64,000 nucleotides of DNA from Carposina sasakii (taxonomy: Eukaryota; Arthropoda; Insecta; Lepidoptera; Carposinidae). The first letter of the stretch is position 1. Each line of letters opens with the position of its first letter. The notes under the pieces were generated by a model that was given only the letters and a program-made list of their open reading frames with translations, did not search any database and was not told the origin of the DNA. The position numbers and the translations under genes were made by a program. The stretch covers positions 7,998,001 through 8,062,000 of the forward strand of contig CP053169.1 in assembly GCA_014607495.2 (NCBI GenBank), in the 5' to 3' direction. Positions 13,101-23,069 of the stretch are shown one piece after another.

Positions 13101-14948
13101 TAAGAATGCAAAAATTTGTAGATCACATTTAAGAGATCTACCGGCTAAACTTAGGATAGATTTGACGAGAACATCACTTTTTTTAAATAAATTTGATTGA
13201 AAATATACCCGAGCTTTTCAATATAAGGAAACCTATGCTTATAAAACTGTTTTGATGACAATAGGAAAGCTTCTAGGGCTTCGCACGGGTATAATGCCTT
13301 TTCACGCGGACTTAGTCGTGGGCGGCCGCTAGTAATTTTATAATTTAATCTTCTCTTCGCCTTATAATTTTTAGTAACAATTATTTTCTGGGTATAAATT
13401 AAAACCTTCTGTATAAAAGATAGTGTACAAGGTGCCCTAAATACTTGGTAATTAAGCCTAGACGAGGCTTGCATCGATATTAATATTCTATGAGCTAAAA
13501 CCTTTTAGCTAGAGCAAGAACCTTTGTAGCGAAGGTTGTTGGAAATATGGTGATTATGGCTCATGAATAATGCTCTTTGCTGTTATCAAGAACTTTGATA
13601 ATGCAGTGGCGGTTCAAAGTTGGATAGAATGATAGTTAAGTCTTCGTTTCTACCTATGGTTGTATGTTCTACTCTGTTTGTCTTGTTTTATTGTTACTAT
13701 TGTATCTTTGAATGTGTGTTCAAATAAAGACTTATTTTATTATGTTCTATTCTACCTTGCAAATAAACCGTGACGATGGGTTACAAGAACCTGGTTATAT
13801 TAATTATATTGGAATGTATAGATATAGGTAGATAAGTGAAATAAAATAAATAAATAATATTAAGTACTGTAGCAATGATGCAATAGTAGAGGAACAAGAG
13901 GGTCTTGGTGTTTTGTAGGCGATGGGCTGACCACCTGTCACTACTAACCCAACTTGTTACATCTCAACTATACCCTCAAAATTGGTCAGAAGTGGCACCA
14001 TGTGGTTCTATCGGCCCTTAGTGCTCTGCCTACCCCGTAAGGGATAAAGGCGTGATTATATGTATGTATGTAGCAATGGCATTACAATCGTGTAAATATA
14101 TAACATGGATGATTTGTATTGGTTTAGTACATACGTACCGTGCATAAGGGTTATTTATTCCCTTAGGCGATGAGCTAGCGACTTGTCACTGATCTTTTGC
14201 GGTTCTGTCTACCCCAATTTTAGGAACACAGCGTGTATGCCTATATTTTAGTCTACTATTACTGGATAAGAGTAGAAACTGTCTCCAAATTCTATTGATT
14301 TAACCTTCATTTTTGTTCCAGCAATTCGTGTGGAGCGATTTCTCCGAAGAGTACATCCCTACCGACCGAAAACACACCTTCTACCCTTCGGTGATCATCA
14401 ATGAGCACCTTTACGAGGTCAAAATAACAGATGTGCCAGTTATACCATACTTCCCTATCAACTCGTACTACGAATGGGCTCACTATCGCTTCTACGGGTT
14501 AAGAAACGCCACGGCATACATCCTAGTCTTCGACTTGTCCAATGTCGAAACATTCCAATATATCAGGACGTTGAGGGAACAAATGGTCGAAAGCAGAGAT
14601 ATGAGAAACGTCCCAGTCCTAGTTGTGGGGAATAAACAAGATTTACTGTGCAGTAATACTCCATCTGCTGCAAGCGGCTTGCAGCAGCTGGCTTTAGCTG
14701 AGAGCGCTTGTGGAGACTCCAGGGAAAAGAGACGGAACATAGTGAATCTCGTGCGCAAACATTGGAAGTGTGGTTATGTGGAGTGTTCGGCGAAATATAA
14801 CTGGAGGGTCATAGCGGTGTTTAAGGAACTGATGGAAATGATCGATGGTCTCGAGTGGAGTGGTGGTGGCAGGAGTTCGGAACCACCACCAGACTCGAGC
14901 GCTGGTGCTGGAACCGGCTCCAGTGAGAACAAGTGTGTTGTTGCTTAG
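7094..14948 (+). CDS. RASL10B: RASL10-type atypical Ras-like GTPase, three exons, complete
   Basis: This is a spliced gene with exons 7094-7184, 8672-8820 and 14322-14948, giving 288 residues. Seen: P-loop GAPAVGKTS (69-77), NKQD (184-187), ECSAK (234-238) and the C-terminal CAAX box CVVA (285-288), which predicts farnesylation and membrane attachment. The switch II DxxGQ motif is absent; the equivalent segment reads KITDVPVI (114-121). That loss, the FPIN..EW stretch that follows and the CGYVECSAKYNW block are hallmarks of the RASL10A/RASL10B family, closer to RASL10B. Without the catalytic glutamine, slow or absent GTP hydrolysis is expected (inference). The extra ~60 N-terminal residues are charged and Gly/Ser/Pro-rich, so exon 1 is the least certain part, although its donor and phase fit. 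Residues 255-283 form a low-complexity Gly/Ser/Pro linker. A candidate poly(A) signal, AATAAA, lies at 16370-16375. Its cellular role is not shown by the sequence. Confidence 0.88.
7502..7668 (-). repeat. Helitron-like remnant in RASL10 intron 1
   Basis: ACTAGCTGTCTTCGTCCGCG at one end and AAACTTACTTTCACATTTTA at the other are the two boundaries of a common lepidopteran Helitron-like repeat. The middle is short. Confidence 0.5.
8226..8460 (+). mobile_element. tRNA-derived SINE, full length
   Basis: The head GGCCGATTGGTGTAGTAGGT resembles a tRNA A box and GGTTCGACTC a B box, so the head is tRNA-like. The body has GCTTAGTACCCACGACACAA and AATGTGGGACTAAGTTAAT. It matches the copy at 27337. Confidence 0.78.
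8672..8820 (+). CDS. RASL10B: RASL10 exon 2 (P-loop)
   Basis: The acceptor TTTCTTTCCAG precedes it and the donor CAG|GTGAAA follows. The exon encodes the acidic, Gly-rich leader and the G1 P-loop GAPAVGKTS. It is GC-rich with synonymous-looking codon use, in contrast with the AT-rich flanks. The reading frame continues past 8820 into intron and should not be taken as coding. Confidence 0.88.
9092..9360 (-). mobile_element. MITE family B, truncated
   Basis: Reverse of the element at 27485. It holds CCATGGAAGCATACCTGGGA, GGGTCCAAAGTTGAGTAAAT and the end ..ACATCCTGTA. It lacks the distal ~30 bases. Confidence 0.75.
10179..10776. mobile_element. MITE with TCCGGCAGTCACA ends
   Basis: CGATTCCGGCAGTCACACAC at the left and TTGTGACTGCCGGAAACGAC at the right are near-complements about 600 bp apart. 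Inner arms carry TTAAACCTAAATTT and its complement. A 140-bp relative sits at 45934. Confidence 0.68.
10797..10992. mobile_element. MITE family A, right end missing
   Basis: It starts TACAGGGTGTAACAAAAAGG and has the paired arms CGAAATCACATGTTTATTTT and AAACATGTGATTTCAAG. It then breaks off in the second arm. Confidence 0.72.
11320..11560 (-). repeat. Helitron-like remnant
   Basis: CATCAAAATCCGTTCGGTAG and CTCACAAACTTTCACATCTA are the usual end blocks of lepidopteran Helitron-like repeats in reverse. The rest is diverged. Confidence 0.4.
11854..12109 (+). mobile_element. Lep1-type non-autonomous Helitron
   Basis: It begins ATCTTACTAATATTGTAAAC and ends GAAGTCGCGGGCGTCTACTAGT-like, with ATTTGGTATGGAGTTAGCAG and AACACATAGGCTACTTTTTA in between. 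No terminal inverted repeats, as expected for Helitrons. Same family at 36586 and 58906. Confidence 0.78.
12225..12333 (+). mobile_element. MITE family A fragment
   Basis: GCGAAAAGCTATGTAAATAG through CCAGATAGTATGAAGAATTT: the inner left half of the family only. Confidence 0.6.
12504..12808 (+). mobile_element. RTE-like non-LTR 3' region
   Basis: It starts CTAGCTGACCCGGCAAACGT and ends ACACGAGAATTTTATATATT|AGAT, with AAATCGGTCGAGCCGTTTCG before the end. This layout is widespread in insect genomes as a non-coding RTE-type tail. No reading frame is left. Confidence 0.65.
13019..13333 (+). repeat. Helitron-like repeat, second type
   Basis: It opens with ACAAAGTCGCTTCCCGCTGT and closes with GTCGTGGGCGGCCGCTAGT, the boundary blocks of a second lepidopteran Helitron-like family. 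The interior contains AATGGAAACGTCGGGAAAATCC-like sequence, also near 30981. Confidence 0.5.
13887..14072 (+). repeat. SINE-like family e copy
   Basis: It runs from AGAGGAACAAGAGGGTCTTG to GGGATAAAGGCGTGATTATA plus a TGTA-repeat tail. Near-identical to 54509-54697. Confidence 0.78.
14158..14240 (+). repeat. SINE-like family f, 3' part
   Basis: TAGGCGATGAGCTAGCGACT and TTGTCACTGATC are the family's central block; the end is GGAACACAGCGTGTATG. It lies just upstream of RASL10 exon 3. Confidence 0.55.
14322..14948 (+). CDS. RASL10B: RASL10 exon 3 (rest of GTPase domain and CAAX tail)
   Basis: It begins after the acceptor TTTTTGTTCCAG with QFVWSDFSEEYIPTD and runs 208 codons to TAG. It holds the degenerate switch II, the NKQD and SAK nucleotide-binding motifs and the CVVA terminus. 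Joining exon 2 (..TSIIQ) to exon 3 (QFVW..) restores the usual Ras helix after the P-loop. Confidence 0.92.
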   Translation, partial: QFVWSDFSEEYIPTDRKHTFYPSVIINEHLYEVKITDVPVIPYFPINSYYEWAHYRFYGLRNATAYILVFDLSNVETFQYIRTLREQMVESRDMRNVPVLVVGNKQDLLCSNTPSAASGLQQLALAESACGDSREKRRNIVNLVRKHWKCGYVECSAKYNWRVIAVFKELMEMIDGLEWSGGGRSSEPPPDSSAGAGTGSSENKCVVA

Positions 14949-16006
14949 CATTGTTGATTCGTGGAGAAGGTGAAGAGTTTCTTTAAAAGAGCGTAAGTAA
15001 GGATGATGGTGGAACTGTTTCTGTTGTTGATATTTGAACGCACAATAATATTGTAGTTATGCTGTTGATATGCTGTGTTAATGTTATGTTTAGATAGATT
15101 GTTAAGAGGCACTTTGTTACGTGATACACGAGTGAGTTCAGTCAACCAATCACAGCATTGTTTTCAACTATGTGCTGAAATCTGTTTGGTAATAACTTTG
15201 GGATTTGACACGTGTATCGCATAATAGATAATGTGCCTTAGATGATAAGAGTTTGTTTGAAATGGAATGCTAGTTCAAACCCCTTAGAAATTATATCTAA
15301 TAATTATTATGGTACTGCAAGCACGACAATGCAAGCTTTTTATTTTCCTGTAACATAAATCAGAGAGAGAGAGATATAAATAATCAGTACTATAATGTTG
15401 TATAATCAATATCGATAGTTTTTACTAGTCATGTGTTAACATTTATTAAAGGAGAATACGTAGGGAAATGTACTGGATATAAAAAAAGTTTTTTACTGTT
15501 ATTTAACTTGAATATGGACGTTAGATATCTTTCGTTACAATTTTAGTCTGGACACTTTTCTATTCAAAATCTTTTGATTTTTTACATTATTATTATGATC
15601 TATGATCGTCTTGATTTAATCTCTTCCTAATTTATATTTGCAAAATATATCTTAGTTTCTAAGGTTTGCTTACAATTTATTTTATTACAGTTATAGTACA
15701 AATAACGAACTTGGTATTTTAATATAATAATAATTGTTGTTTGTTATCGAAAAACAAACACACTCACTACCATTTATTATGTACTTAGTAAAGTACTATA
15801 TTCGTTTTAATTTTCTCATCGTTTCTCCCATGTTGCAGATAACTTGAAATATGAGAGCCTATTTATTTAGTTATTTATTTAAGAAATTGTTACATTTTGT
15901 GTCGTTAAGATTTTAATGAGAATTCTGTAAAGGATATTGTAAATAAGTGTTTAGATTAAGTTGACACCGTCTTAAACTTATCTTAATTTGAAAGCAAAAT
16001 GGTCTC
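14949..16006 (+). other. Probable RASL10 3' UTR and downstream sequence
   Basis: The kilobase after the RASL10 stop is AT-rich, has no coding potential and is unusually free of the repeat families that fill the rest of the window, as expected for a transcribed UTR. The first AATAAA-type signal I noted is further down, at 16370. The UTR end is not resolved. Confidence 0.4.
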
Positions 16007-16197
16007 GGCCCCCTTATTACCTGAACTAGCAAAAGCAAAGCGATAGCGAAAATTGTACAAAAATCGCTGATTGCTTGTCAAATTCGTATTACGTAAAATG
16101 AATTTCAATGGAACTTTGACATTTCAAGGCGAATATTGTACAATTTTCGCAATCGCTTTGCTTCGGCTTTGCTATTGCTTTTACGTAAGCGGGGGCC
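16007..16197. mobile_element. MITE with GGCCCCC ends
   Basis: A 191-bp foldback. Left end GGCCCCCTTATTAC, right end ..GTAAGCGGGGGCC. Arms contain AGCAAAAGCAAAGCGATAGC and its complement around an AT-rich centre. Related to 18355. Confidence 0.72.
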
Positions 16198-17262
16198 GCC
16201 CGGCCGTTTCCAATTGCTTAGCTAAATTCTGAAAATATTTTAGAAGATTACTTGATAATTATTTAATAAGTAGTAAGATTTATTTTAGCTTGGAACAGTT
16301 TTATCTAATGTTCATCTATACCATACATTCGTGAATTTAATTTAAAAATTACAAATTCTTGATATTTATAATAAATCTAAAATGTAGATATACCCGTTAA
16401 ATTTGCTAAACATTTATTATATTTTTTTAAGATTATTATGAAAAGACGTTACTTAAGAAATCGTCTGGAGAAAAAACTGTATTTCTTAAAAAGGCAAAAA
16501 AATGTGTGATTAGGCTTAAAAGAAAAACTTCGATTTCGTATGATTTTCGTCATGTTTTCTTTAAAAGACAAAAATAGTGTCAAGTTAAGGAACAATATGA
16601 TTATAGATTATACATAAAGTGGACGTAAAGTAACGTAAGTATCTGTTTGTGTACTACCTGTGTAAAACTAGATAAGAGAATATAATGCTACTCAATTGTA
16701 CCTATATTGCTTTGAATACACGACTGATTGGAGCTAAATTTAGAAATAGCTTACTGATTTTACCAAACACTGAAGTAATAGTAACGTGTCAGGTCTATAG
16801 CCTTTCATGCACGTAACGTATCAGCTACGACATAAATCTCAATGAATATCCGTGGCCGGTCCGTGCATAGTACGTTATTACGCTACCTACGTACGGAACG
16901 TGCCAGTGGGCGTTTTTTTGATAAAAAAAATAATATAAACACATTATAAACAACATGTGTTGTATGAGTTTGGACAATGAAAATAATTTCTCTTTGGGAG
17001 TATGTATCTATAGGTATATGGGACAGGGAAAAAATACATTTTCTCGTGTCGTGTGTTCAGGTCATAGCTGTAGTCTTCAAGTTTCCTTCCAGGGTACTTT
17101 TGTACTTTTCTACTAAATGTAACAAAGTAACCGAATTAGACATTTTCTTGTTATCATTCTGTTGCTACTTAAATAGGTAGAAATAGTTAAAATACCTATA
17201 GTTAGTTATCTGTCTCAAATTGTACAAATTTATAATGTTCTATATTTTGCAATATTATTATT
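16198..17262. other. AT-rich sequence downstream of RASL10
   Basis: No gene was found. An AATAAA at 16370-16375 may serve RASL10. Short GGCCGGTCCGTGCATAG and CGTACGGAACGTGCCAGTGG blocks near 16854-16907 look like foldback arms of a small unnamed repeat. Confidence 0.35.
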
Positions 17263-17933
17263 ATATCTCTTTCGAAATTCACGGGACTACAGAGTCCCGG
17301 TCCTTTAGAGGCGTGCATCGGGCCGTGGCCAAGATGTAGAGGCCCTTTTTAGAGAACTTTAATATGGTGTGGGATACCATGGCGGATACCATCGCTGACC
17401 GCACAATATATACACCCGGCGATGGTCCCCGCCATGTGCAAGACTATTGGAGTGCAATCTATGTCATCATGGAAACAAAGGTCATGGGCTATGGGGCTGA
17501 TGTTGGGTGGGGTTGGGTAACTGGGCTATTGAAGGAGACTAACGGACACCTGCCATTACAACCAAGTCTCATAATTGTTTGGTGGCAGGCGGTCTCGCCG
17601 ACTCATATCATGGGCCCTCTGAAACGGCCGCACGCACGGAGCGACAAAGGGGGCAACATTTGGTGATGGCTAGGGTGGAGGGGTGCCCCTGGACTTTAAA
17701 CCGAAGCCAACTCGACTTACTGACGGGCACGTCCACTTAGCTGTCGCTCTCCCTCCACTCTGCCCGGCCGGCAAAGGCAAGGCAGAGGTGGGGGAACTGT
17801 TCCTCGTCAACTTCACTCCGGCGCCGGAGATGAGGAACAGGGTCTTCCCCGGGAGTACTTCAGGTCCGTGGGAACGCTACCTCCCAACAGCTCGCCACAA
17901 GCTGCCCTGCGGGCTTATTATTATTATTATTAT
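17263..17933 (+). mobile_element. TAA-targeted family D element, copy 1
   Basis: About 670 bp bounded by TTA repeats at both ends. Near the left is the palindrome CGGGACTACAGAGTCCCG; the right end is GCCCTGCGGGC(TTA)n. It contains GGGCTATTGAAGGAGACTAA and CAACCAAGTCTCATAATTGT shared with copies at 25731, 34388 and 51040. I do not recognise a protein in it; the open frame of 100 codons is broken in other copies. A LINE tail in reverse (TTTATTGTACAC at 17937) follows directly, so it may have landed in that tail. Confidence 0.7.
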
Positions 17934-18312
17934 GCTTTATTGTACACAGTAAAGTTTTCACAAATAAAGTTTATGACAAAGAAAATGTACAAATCTTCGT
18001 GGATATCCCTTTTGTTACATCCTGTTTGTTAATTTAAAAAAAATGTATCATCTACCTATATTAGAATATGTTTGGAGCTCTCTATCAATTATTATGTAAA
18101 TGACCATTTACCGCTCCCCTGTGAAAACGTGTCTGTTGGAAATTACTTGATTATGCTCGTTAGGGTGTTGGGAAAACAGGAAACCTGGAAATAACATGCA
18201 AATTGGGTTTAAAATATCGAGTAGAGAATAAAATATAAGGCATTTTTTATAATATACCTTTATAAAATTCTTTTATTTTTGTCGGATAGCAATAAAGTTA
18301 TTTTTTATATTT

Positions 18313-18541
18313 GCCCGCCCACTGATTACGTAAAAGCAATAGCAAAGCTGAAGAGGCCCCCTGATTACGTAAAAGCAATAGCAAAGACGAAGCCGCGCGA
18401 TAGCGATAATTGAGAGTGTGTGCGTGCGCGCAACGAGAGCTCGGCGTGCTCCCGCGCCCTGCACAAGCACAAGCACACACTCTCAATTATCGCGATCGCG
18501 CGGCTTGGGCTTTGCTATTGCTTTTACGTAATCAAGGGGCC
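18313..18541. mobile_element. MITE with GGCCCCC ends, doubled left end
   Basis: The core 18355-18541 has ends GGCCCCCTGATTACGTAAAA and TTACGTAATCAAGGGGCC with long GC-rich arms (GCGCGATAGCGATAATTGAG). The left end is repeated once more at 18313-18354 (CTGATTACGTAAAAGCAATA), giving a three-end element. Confidence 0.75.
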
Positions 18542-18549
18542 GATATGCA

Positions 18550-18990
18550 CCAACTTTCAAATCATATTACAAATTATATGTTTACGGCTGTTTTTCCGAA
18601 ATGGGGTAGCCTAGAGGGGTTATCATAAAATAGATCTTACAACCACGTTTGACAAAGCAGAGACAGATGTTAATTATCAGTGACAAGTTGCTAGCTTATC
18701 GCCTGAGAGCCCGCACCCTTATTTTGTAACTTGCGACCGGTCGGCACCCGGTCGCTCAACGTCAAAAGACGACTACGCGGCCGATTCCAAGAAACCCTAT
18801 TCTGTAATCAAGCAGTATGGTGCACTGACTTTTTAATCTAGTAGGATAATACCAAATGTCAATTTTGACAGCGACTATCCAGCGATTGCGATCGGTTGCA
18901 AGTTACGAAATCAGCCTGCCGAATACCTTAGTCGCCTTTTAAGATATGCACAGAAGGAGACGCATCTGATGTAGTCTAGTGAAGCCGTGC
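18550..18990 (-). repeat. SINE-like family f copy split by a MITE
   Basis: The left part has CCGAAATGGGGTAGCCTAGA and TGCTAGCTTATCGCCTGAGA; the right part has TTAGTCGCC, GATGTAGTCTAGTGAAGCCG and TGCATCAGCA. Removing 18718-18914 joins them in the normal order. Confidence 0.72.
18718..18914. mobile_element. MITE with CTKATTTYGTAACTTGC ends
   Basis: The 197-bp element has left end CTTATTTTGTAACTTGCGAC and right end TTGCAAGTTACGAAATCAG, imperfect complements; a second internal GACCGGTCG palindrome lies at the left. It sits inside SINE f. No other copy was found in the window. Confidence 0.7.
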
Positions 18991-19969
18991 ATCAGCATTT
19001 TTATTGTATATGTACTAAATGATAAAATATAAAATCACTTCTTCCCTTAATTTACTTGCCTAAGTTTCATTACATACATACATACATATAATCACGCCTT
19101 TATCCTTTATTATCTTTATTAAGGTTTCATTATATTATACTTATTCCATTAATTATTTCTTCATACTCGGTGTTGTGCTTTCTTACCTGTGTGCTTCCTA
19201 AATTTGTTATATTAAAAAGACTTAGTTATATACTCTGTACTATATTTTATAGTTTGTATAATGTGTAATACCTATTATATTTATAGTACATACTACTATG
19301 TATGATCATTTCTTTTTGTTAAATTGTATGTTGTAAGCTAAAACTTCGCTAACTAATTTTTTAAATGTACAAATAATTAATTATTATTCATTAGTGAGCA
19401 ATTTGTATGTCAAATTTCGTATTTGTACATCATTCTTTATTATTTTATGAAAAGTAAAATTATCTATAAACACTTTTGCAATAAACCTGTGTATGTAAGG
19501 AATATTACAATAATGTACATAAAAACGGTAGGTACTTAATAAGATTAAAGTATGTAGATATAAATAGATTCTGTATGTCAGTTTAGGTTTAATGTTGTTG
19601 TTATATTTTTGTTAATAATCTTTGAGCAAAATTTGTAAAAAAATATAAGTTGTTTTGTCTGGCACCTTATAAGGGCGGTAGTCACGTTTATAGAGTCTTT
19701 ACTGTATCATTGAAGTTACACAAAGATTTAGGTAGTAATAATTTAATTGTTATTTAGGTTAAAAAACCCTCGTCTGTGCCAGGCCTTATAATTTATACAA
19801 TGTTGATACGGTGCAATAAAAAGTTGTGACGAAATTGAGACATGATTTACTTTTCCCGTTTTCCTCGTCACGGTTTTATCTCATTATTTTTGGAGACTCG
19901 GAATTAATTTTATTCGAGATGAGTGTAATATTATTAGACGTTGAATTGAAATATATTACACTTAATTAA

Positions 19970-20130
19970 GGTGGGAAGGTCACCCGCGAGGTGGACGGAT
20001 GATCTGGCCAAGGTTGCGGGCGTCGGTTGGATGCAGGCTGCTTCCGACCGGTCGGAGTGGAGGTTGTTGGGGGAGGCCTATGTCCAACAGTGGACTTCTC
20101 AGGGCTGTAAATGATGATGATGATGATGAC
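19970..20130 (+). pseudogene. RTE-type LINE C-terminus with ATGATG tail
   Basis: The frame RSPARWTDDLAKVAGVGW continues to EAYVQQWTSQGCK-stop, the well-known C-terminal block of lepidopteran RTE reverse transcriptases, then (ATG)n to 20128. Only ~50 codons remain, so this is a 5'-truncated insertion. Confidence 0.82.
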
Positions 20131-20689
20131 ACTTAATTAATATATTTCTGTAAGTTTTCTACTACAGGGAGTTTTACGCTTCTACATAACGAAATTTTCT
20201 ATATCTTCTTATTGATACAAATCACTCCAAATCAGTTTTTGTGTACAGAAAATAGAAGATATTAATCAACCACTTCAGAATTGCACTAGTTGATATAATG
20301 TAGTTTATCTTTATCTAGCGCACCAAATAAATGTTATTTAGTAGTCTTACACATATATTATTATTATCTCCCTCCATATTTCAGGATTTATGCTGAGCCG
20401 AATTAATTTCTTTGACTAAACAAAGCCTCGGTAGTGAAGTAAACATTAATATAGATTACGACATGCGAAGAGAACAGATTCGAGATATTTATTGGTCCAC
20501 GATTCTCACATCCCTCGACATATTTGTCTCACGCTGTCTACCACTCGAGATAATGTCCAAAAAATTCATCCAAAACGCAGCTACTAACGAACCGTTTATG
20601 ATTTATATTAATACAAATATTATTATTACATTTCAAGGCAATCTATTTAGGAATTTTCATATAAACTTCAGCATAAACCTTTGAGGTTT

Positions 20690-20778
20690 TTTTTCGAAAA
20701 TCCCGTACAGGTTCTTTATAGTTGGTTATGTTTATCGCATTTCGCTTAACATTCCTACCCCTTCTATTACACCCTGTA
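20690..20778. mobile_element. MITE family A, right end only
   Basis: GCATTTCGCTTAACATTCCT and CTATTACACCCTGTA match family A right ends. It forms the start of the direct duplication described separately. Confidence 0.6.
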
Positions 20779-21210
20779 TACAGACCCAGTATTTGTAATA
20801 ATAGCGTTTCTAAAGTTGATTTTCTATGCAAATGGTTTACGAGTTACTAAAGTGGAACTACGATACGAGACGGTTAATATTAAATAGGTTATCTTACTCG
20901 TATACTCGGCACCTGTGGCTTAGTGGTAGCATGTCAACTTATAAAATTGCTACGCTAAACGTGTTGCTAAGTTATGACAATGTGAGACAGTAAACACAGT
21001 GAAAGAAAATGATCCCTCAGTTTACTATCAAAAAACTCTACCTCCCTGCAGAAGGGCAATCGTTCTTGAGTTTAACTACATGCACCGAAAATCAATAGCC
21101 GTAAGCTCCAGAATAATGACGGGAGCCGCTAATAGCGATGCAATTGTAGCTACAAAGAATTATGGCAGGATTTTACCTGAGCGATTTTCGAGGTGTCTTG
21201 AGATACGGCC
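20746..21210 (+). repeat. Direct duplication, copy 1
   Basis: The string of blocks TTAACATTCCTACCCCTTCT, AGTATTTGTAATAATAGCGT, GACGGTTAATATTAAATAGG and GGCACCTGTGGCTTAGTGGT recurs in the same order at 22395. Small gains and losses separate the copies. A tRNA A-box-like TGGCTTAGTGG is present but no B box. Confidence 0.8.
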
Positions 21211-21309
21211 TATACATATCTCGGCGGTTTTTTTTATATTTTTTTTATGCAAAATTGGTTTTTCTAATAAAATGAAATGGTTAGAGGTTCGTTAGTTAAT
21301 TTAAAATAA

Positions 21310-22394
21310 GGTTAATTTTCTCGCGTTTGATAGATTACTGTAAAATAAGTATTAATATATTTAATTATATTGTTTTGTTAAATAAGCATTTACGTTGTAG
21401 ATTCAATTTAAAAGTATTTAATTTGTTATTGTACTTAGTAGGAAATACTACAGACGTTTAGAGTTTAGTAACATAATATTTGAAATTATTTGTTAGATTG
21501 TATTGCTTTGTTAGATTCTATTAAGAAATGATAATTATAAAGTAACGTAATAATTAATATCTATTTCTTTCGCTGGGGGACCGCCATACTGCGAGGGCTA
21601 AAGGTAAGTAGTATTTAATTACTGTTAAAATTATAAAGATTAACGGTGTTATTACAAAAGAATCGCGAAGCAATGTCTAAACTCCCGTTTTGTGAGCCAA
21701 GTTCTAACGTTTTAAGCATCGTCTAACAACTTTTAAACACATTTAAGACCCATTCGATTCTGACTCTCGTGGCACTTAAACTACTAAAATTTGTCCTACC
21801 TGTCCTTTTCTCTCTTAGCCAAACTTTATGCTAGCAATGGAGAGAGACAGGTGTGAAGGTCAGTTGACAGTATTGATATGACATTTGTCAAAAAGTTAAT
21901 CACCGATTTGGAAAATTTTGTGATACTCTCAGTAATATATATATACCTAAAGTTTCAAAGTAGGAAAATAAAATAATATTTATGGGGGTCTGTTACAATA
22001 TGTCGACAAAAATAAAATCGAGGTTTGTTGAGCAGGATTTAGTTCCATTCATTCATTACCGTTCCTTTCCAAGCATACTTTTTGAATATTAAAAATAAAC
22101 TGAAATAAAATTAGATTTAGTATTTTTTCTGTTAATAGTAATATTAAGTAACAAGCATTTTATTATATCACTCATGCCTGAAACACTGTTTTTTAACAGA
22201 TCTTGCTTAGCCGCCATGTTTTTTGGTCATCCCGGAAAAAAATTCTTTTCAATAACAGAGTAACAGTTCCAATAAACTTGTTCCTTTGCCAGCTAATAAA
22301 AAAACATATCGGATAATATTTTTGTTATTCCATGGAAAAAATATCCAATATTTAGTACGCTCCTAAAGTGCTTTAATTAGGCGACATGCCAGAG
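21310..22394. other. AT-rich spacer between duplicated blocks
   Basis: It holds a small relative of the 45934 element: CCTACCTGTCCTTTTCTCTC at 21794 with AATGGAGAGAGACAGGTGTG as a rough complement at 21836. Nothing else was recognised. Confidence 0.45.
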
Positions 22395-23065
22395 TTAACA
22401 TTCCTACCCCTTCTATTACACCCTGTATACAAGACCCAGTATTTGTAATAATAGCGTTTCAAAAGTTGATTTTCTACATTCGCAATCATGGCGACCAGTT
22501 TGCACCCGAGAAATCGCCCGACGTCCGTCGACATCGCGCTGGGCACGTTAATTTCGTGTCGAGCGACGAAGTCGCGGACAAATATCCTCTAGTGAAAACG
22601 CGACCTATTACAAAAGAGACGGTTAATATTAAATAGGTTATCTTATACTCGGCACCTGTGGCTTAGTGGTAGCATGTCAAACTATAAAAATGCTACGGTA
22701 AACGTGTTGCTAAGTGATGACAATGTGAGAATAATAACAGTAAATTTAAATTACACATATGTGAAAGAAAATGATCCCTTTGACAGTGAGGTTATTTTGT
22801 GATCTTTCAAAAAACTATTTGAAAATATTTGTCTTGTCACCTTAGTTGAGGATACCCTGATTGTAACAATCTATTTCAGAAGTTTTGGCAATCGTTCTTA
22901 TAACCGAGTTTAATATTATGAAACTACATGCACGTATAATAATATATATAAGAAGGGTTTCATAATTGAAAATGGGTGCAATAGCCGTAAAATTCATTGC
23001 TCCAGAATTATGACGACTAGGAGCCACTAATAAACAAAATGCGATGCAATTATCTGTAAAAACAT
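22395..23065 (+). repeat. Direct duplication, copy 2
   Basis: It repeats the blocks of 20746-21210. Between the first and second blocks it carries an extra ~90 bp with GCGACGAAGTCGCGGACAAA, Helitron-like debris. Further differences suggest the copies are old. Confidence 0.78.
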
Positions 23066-23069
23066 TTTC

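Larger units (their letters stand above)
8821..14321 (+). other. RASL10 intron 2
   Basis: A 5.5-kb intron made largely of repeats: MITE B (9092), a CCGGCAGTCACA MITE (10179), MITE A copies (10797, 12225), a Lep1 Helitron (11854), an RTE-like tail (12504), a second Helitron-like repeat (13019) and two SINE pieces (13887, 14158). Stretch 9361-10178 has no recognised element. Confidence 0.8.

Noticed and set aside
17364..17952. Open frames of 100 and 89 codons inside family D
   Set aside because: The frames shift between copies at 17263, 25731 and 34388, so a protein is not being maintained.
18410..18628. Overlapping Arg/Ala-rich frames on both strands
   Set aside because: They arise from the GC-rich palindromic arms of the MITE at 18355 and have no other support.
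20095..20130. ATG repeat as a functional microsatellite
   Set aside because: It is the usual 3' tail of an RTE-type LINE whose C-terminus directly precedes it.
20905..20960. Possible tRNA gene at TGGCTTAGTGGTAGCATG
   Set aside because: Only an A-box-like sequence is present; there is no B box or cloverleaf at the right distance, and it belongs to the duplicated block.
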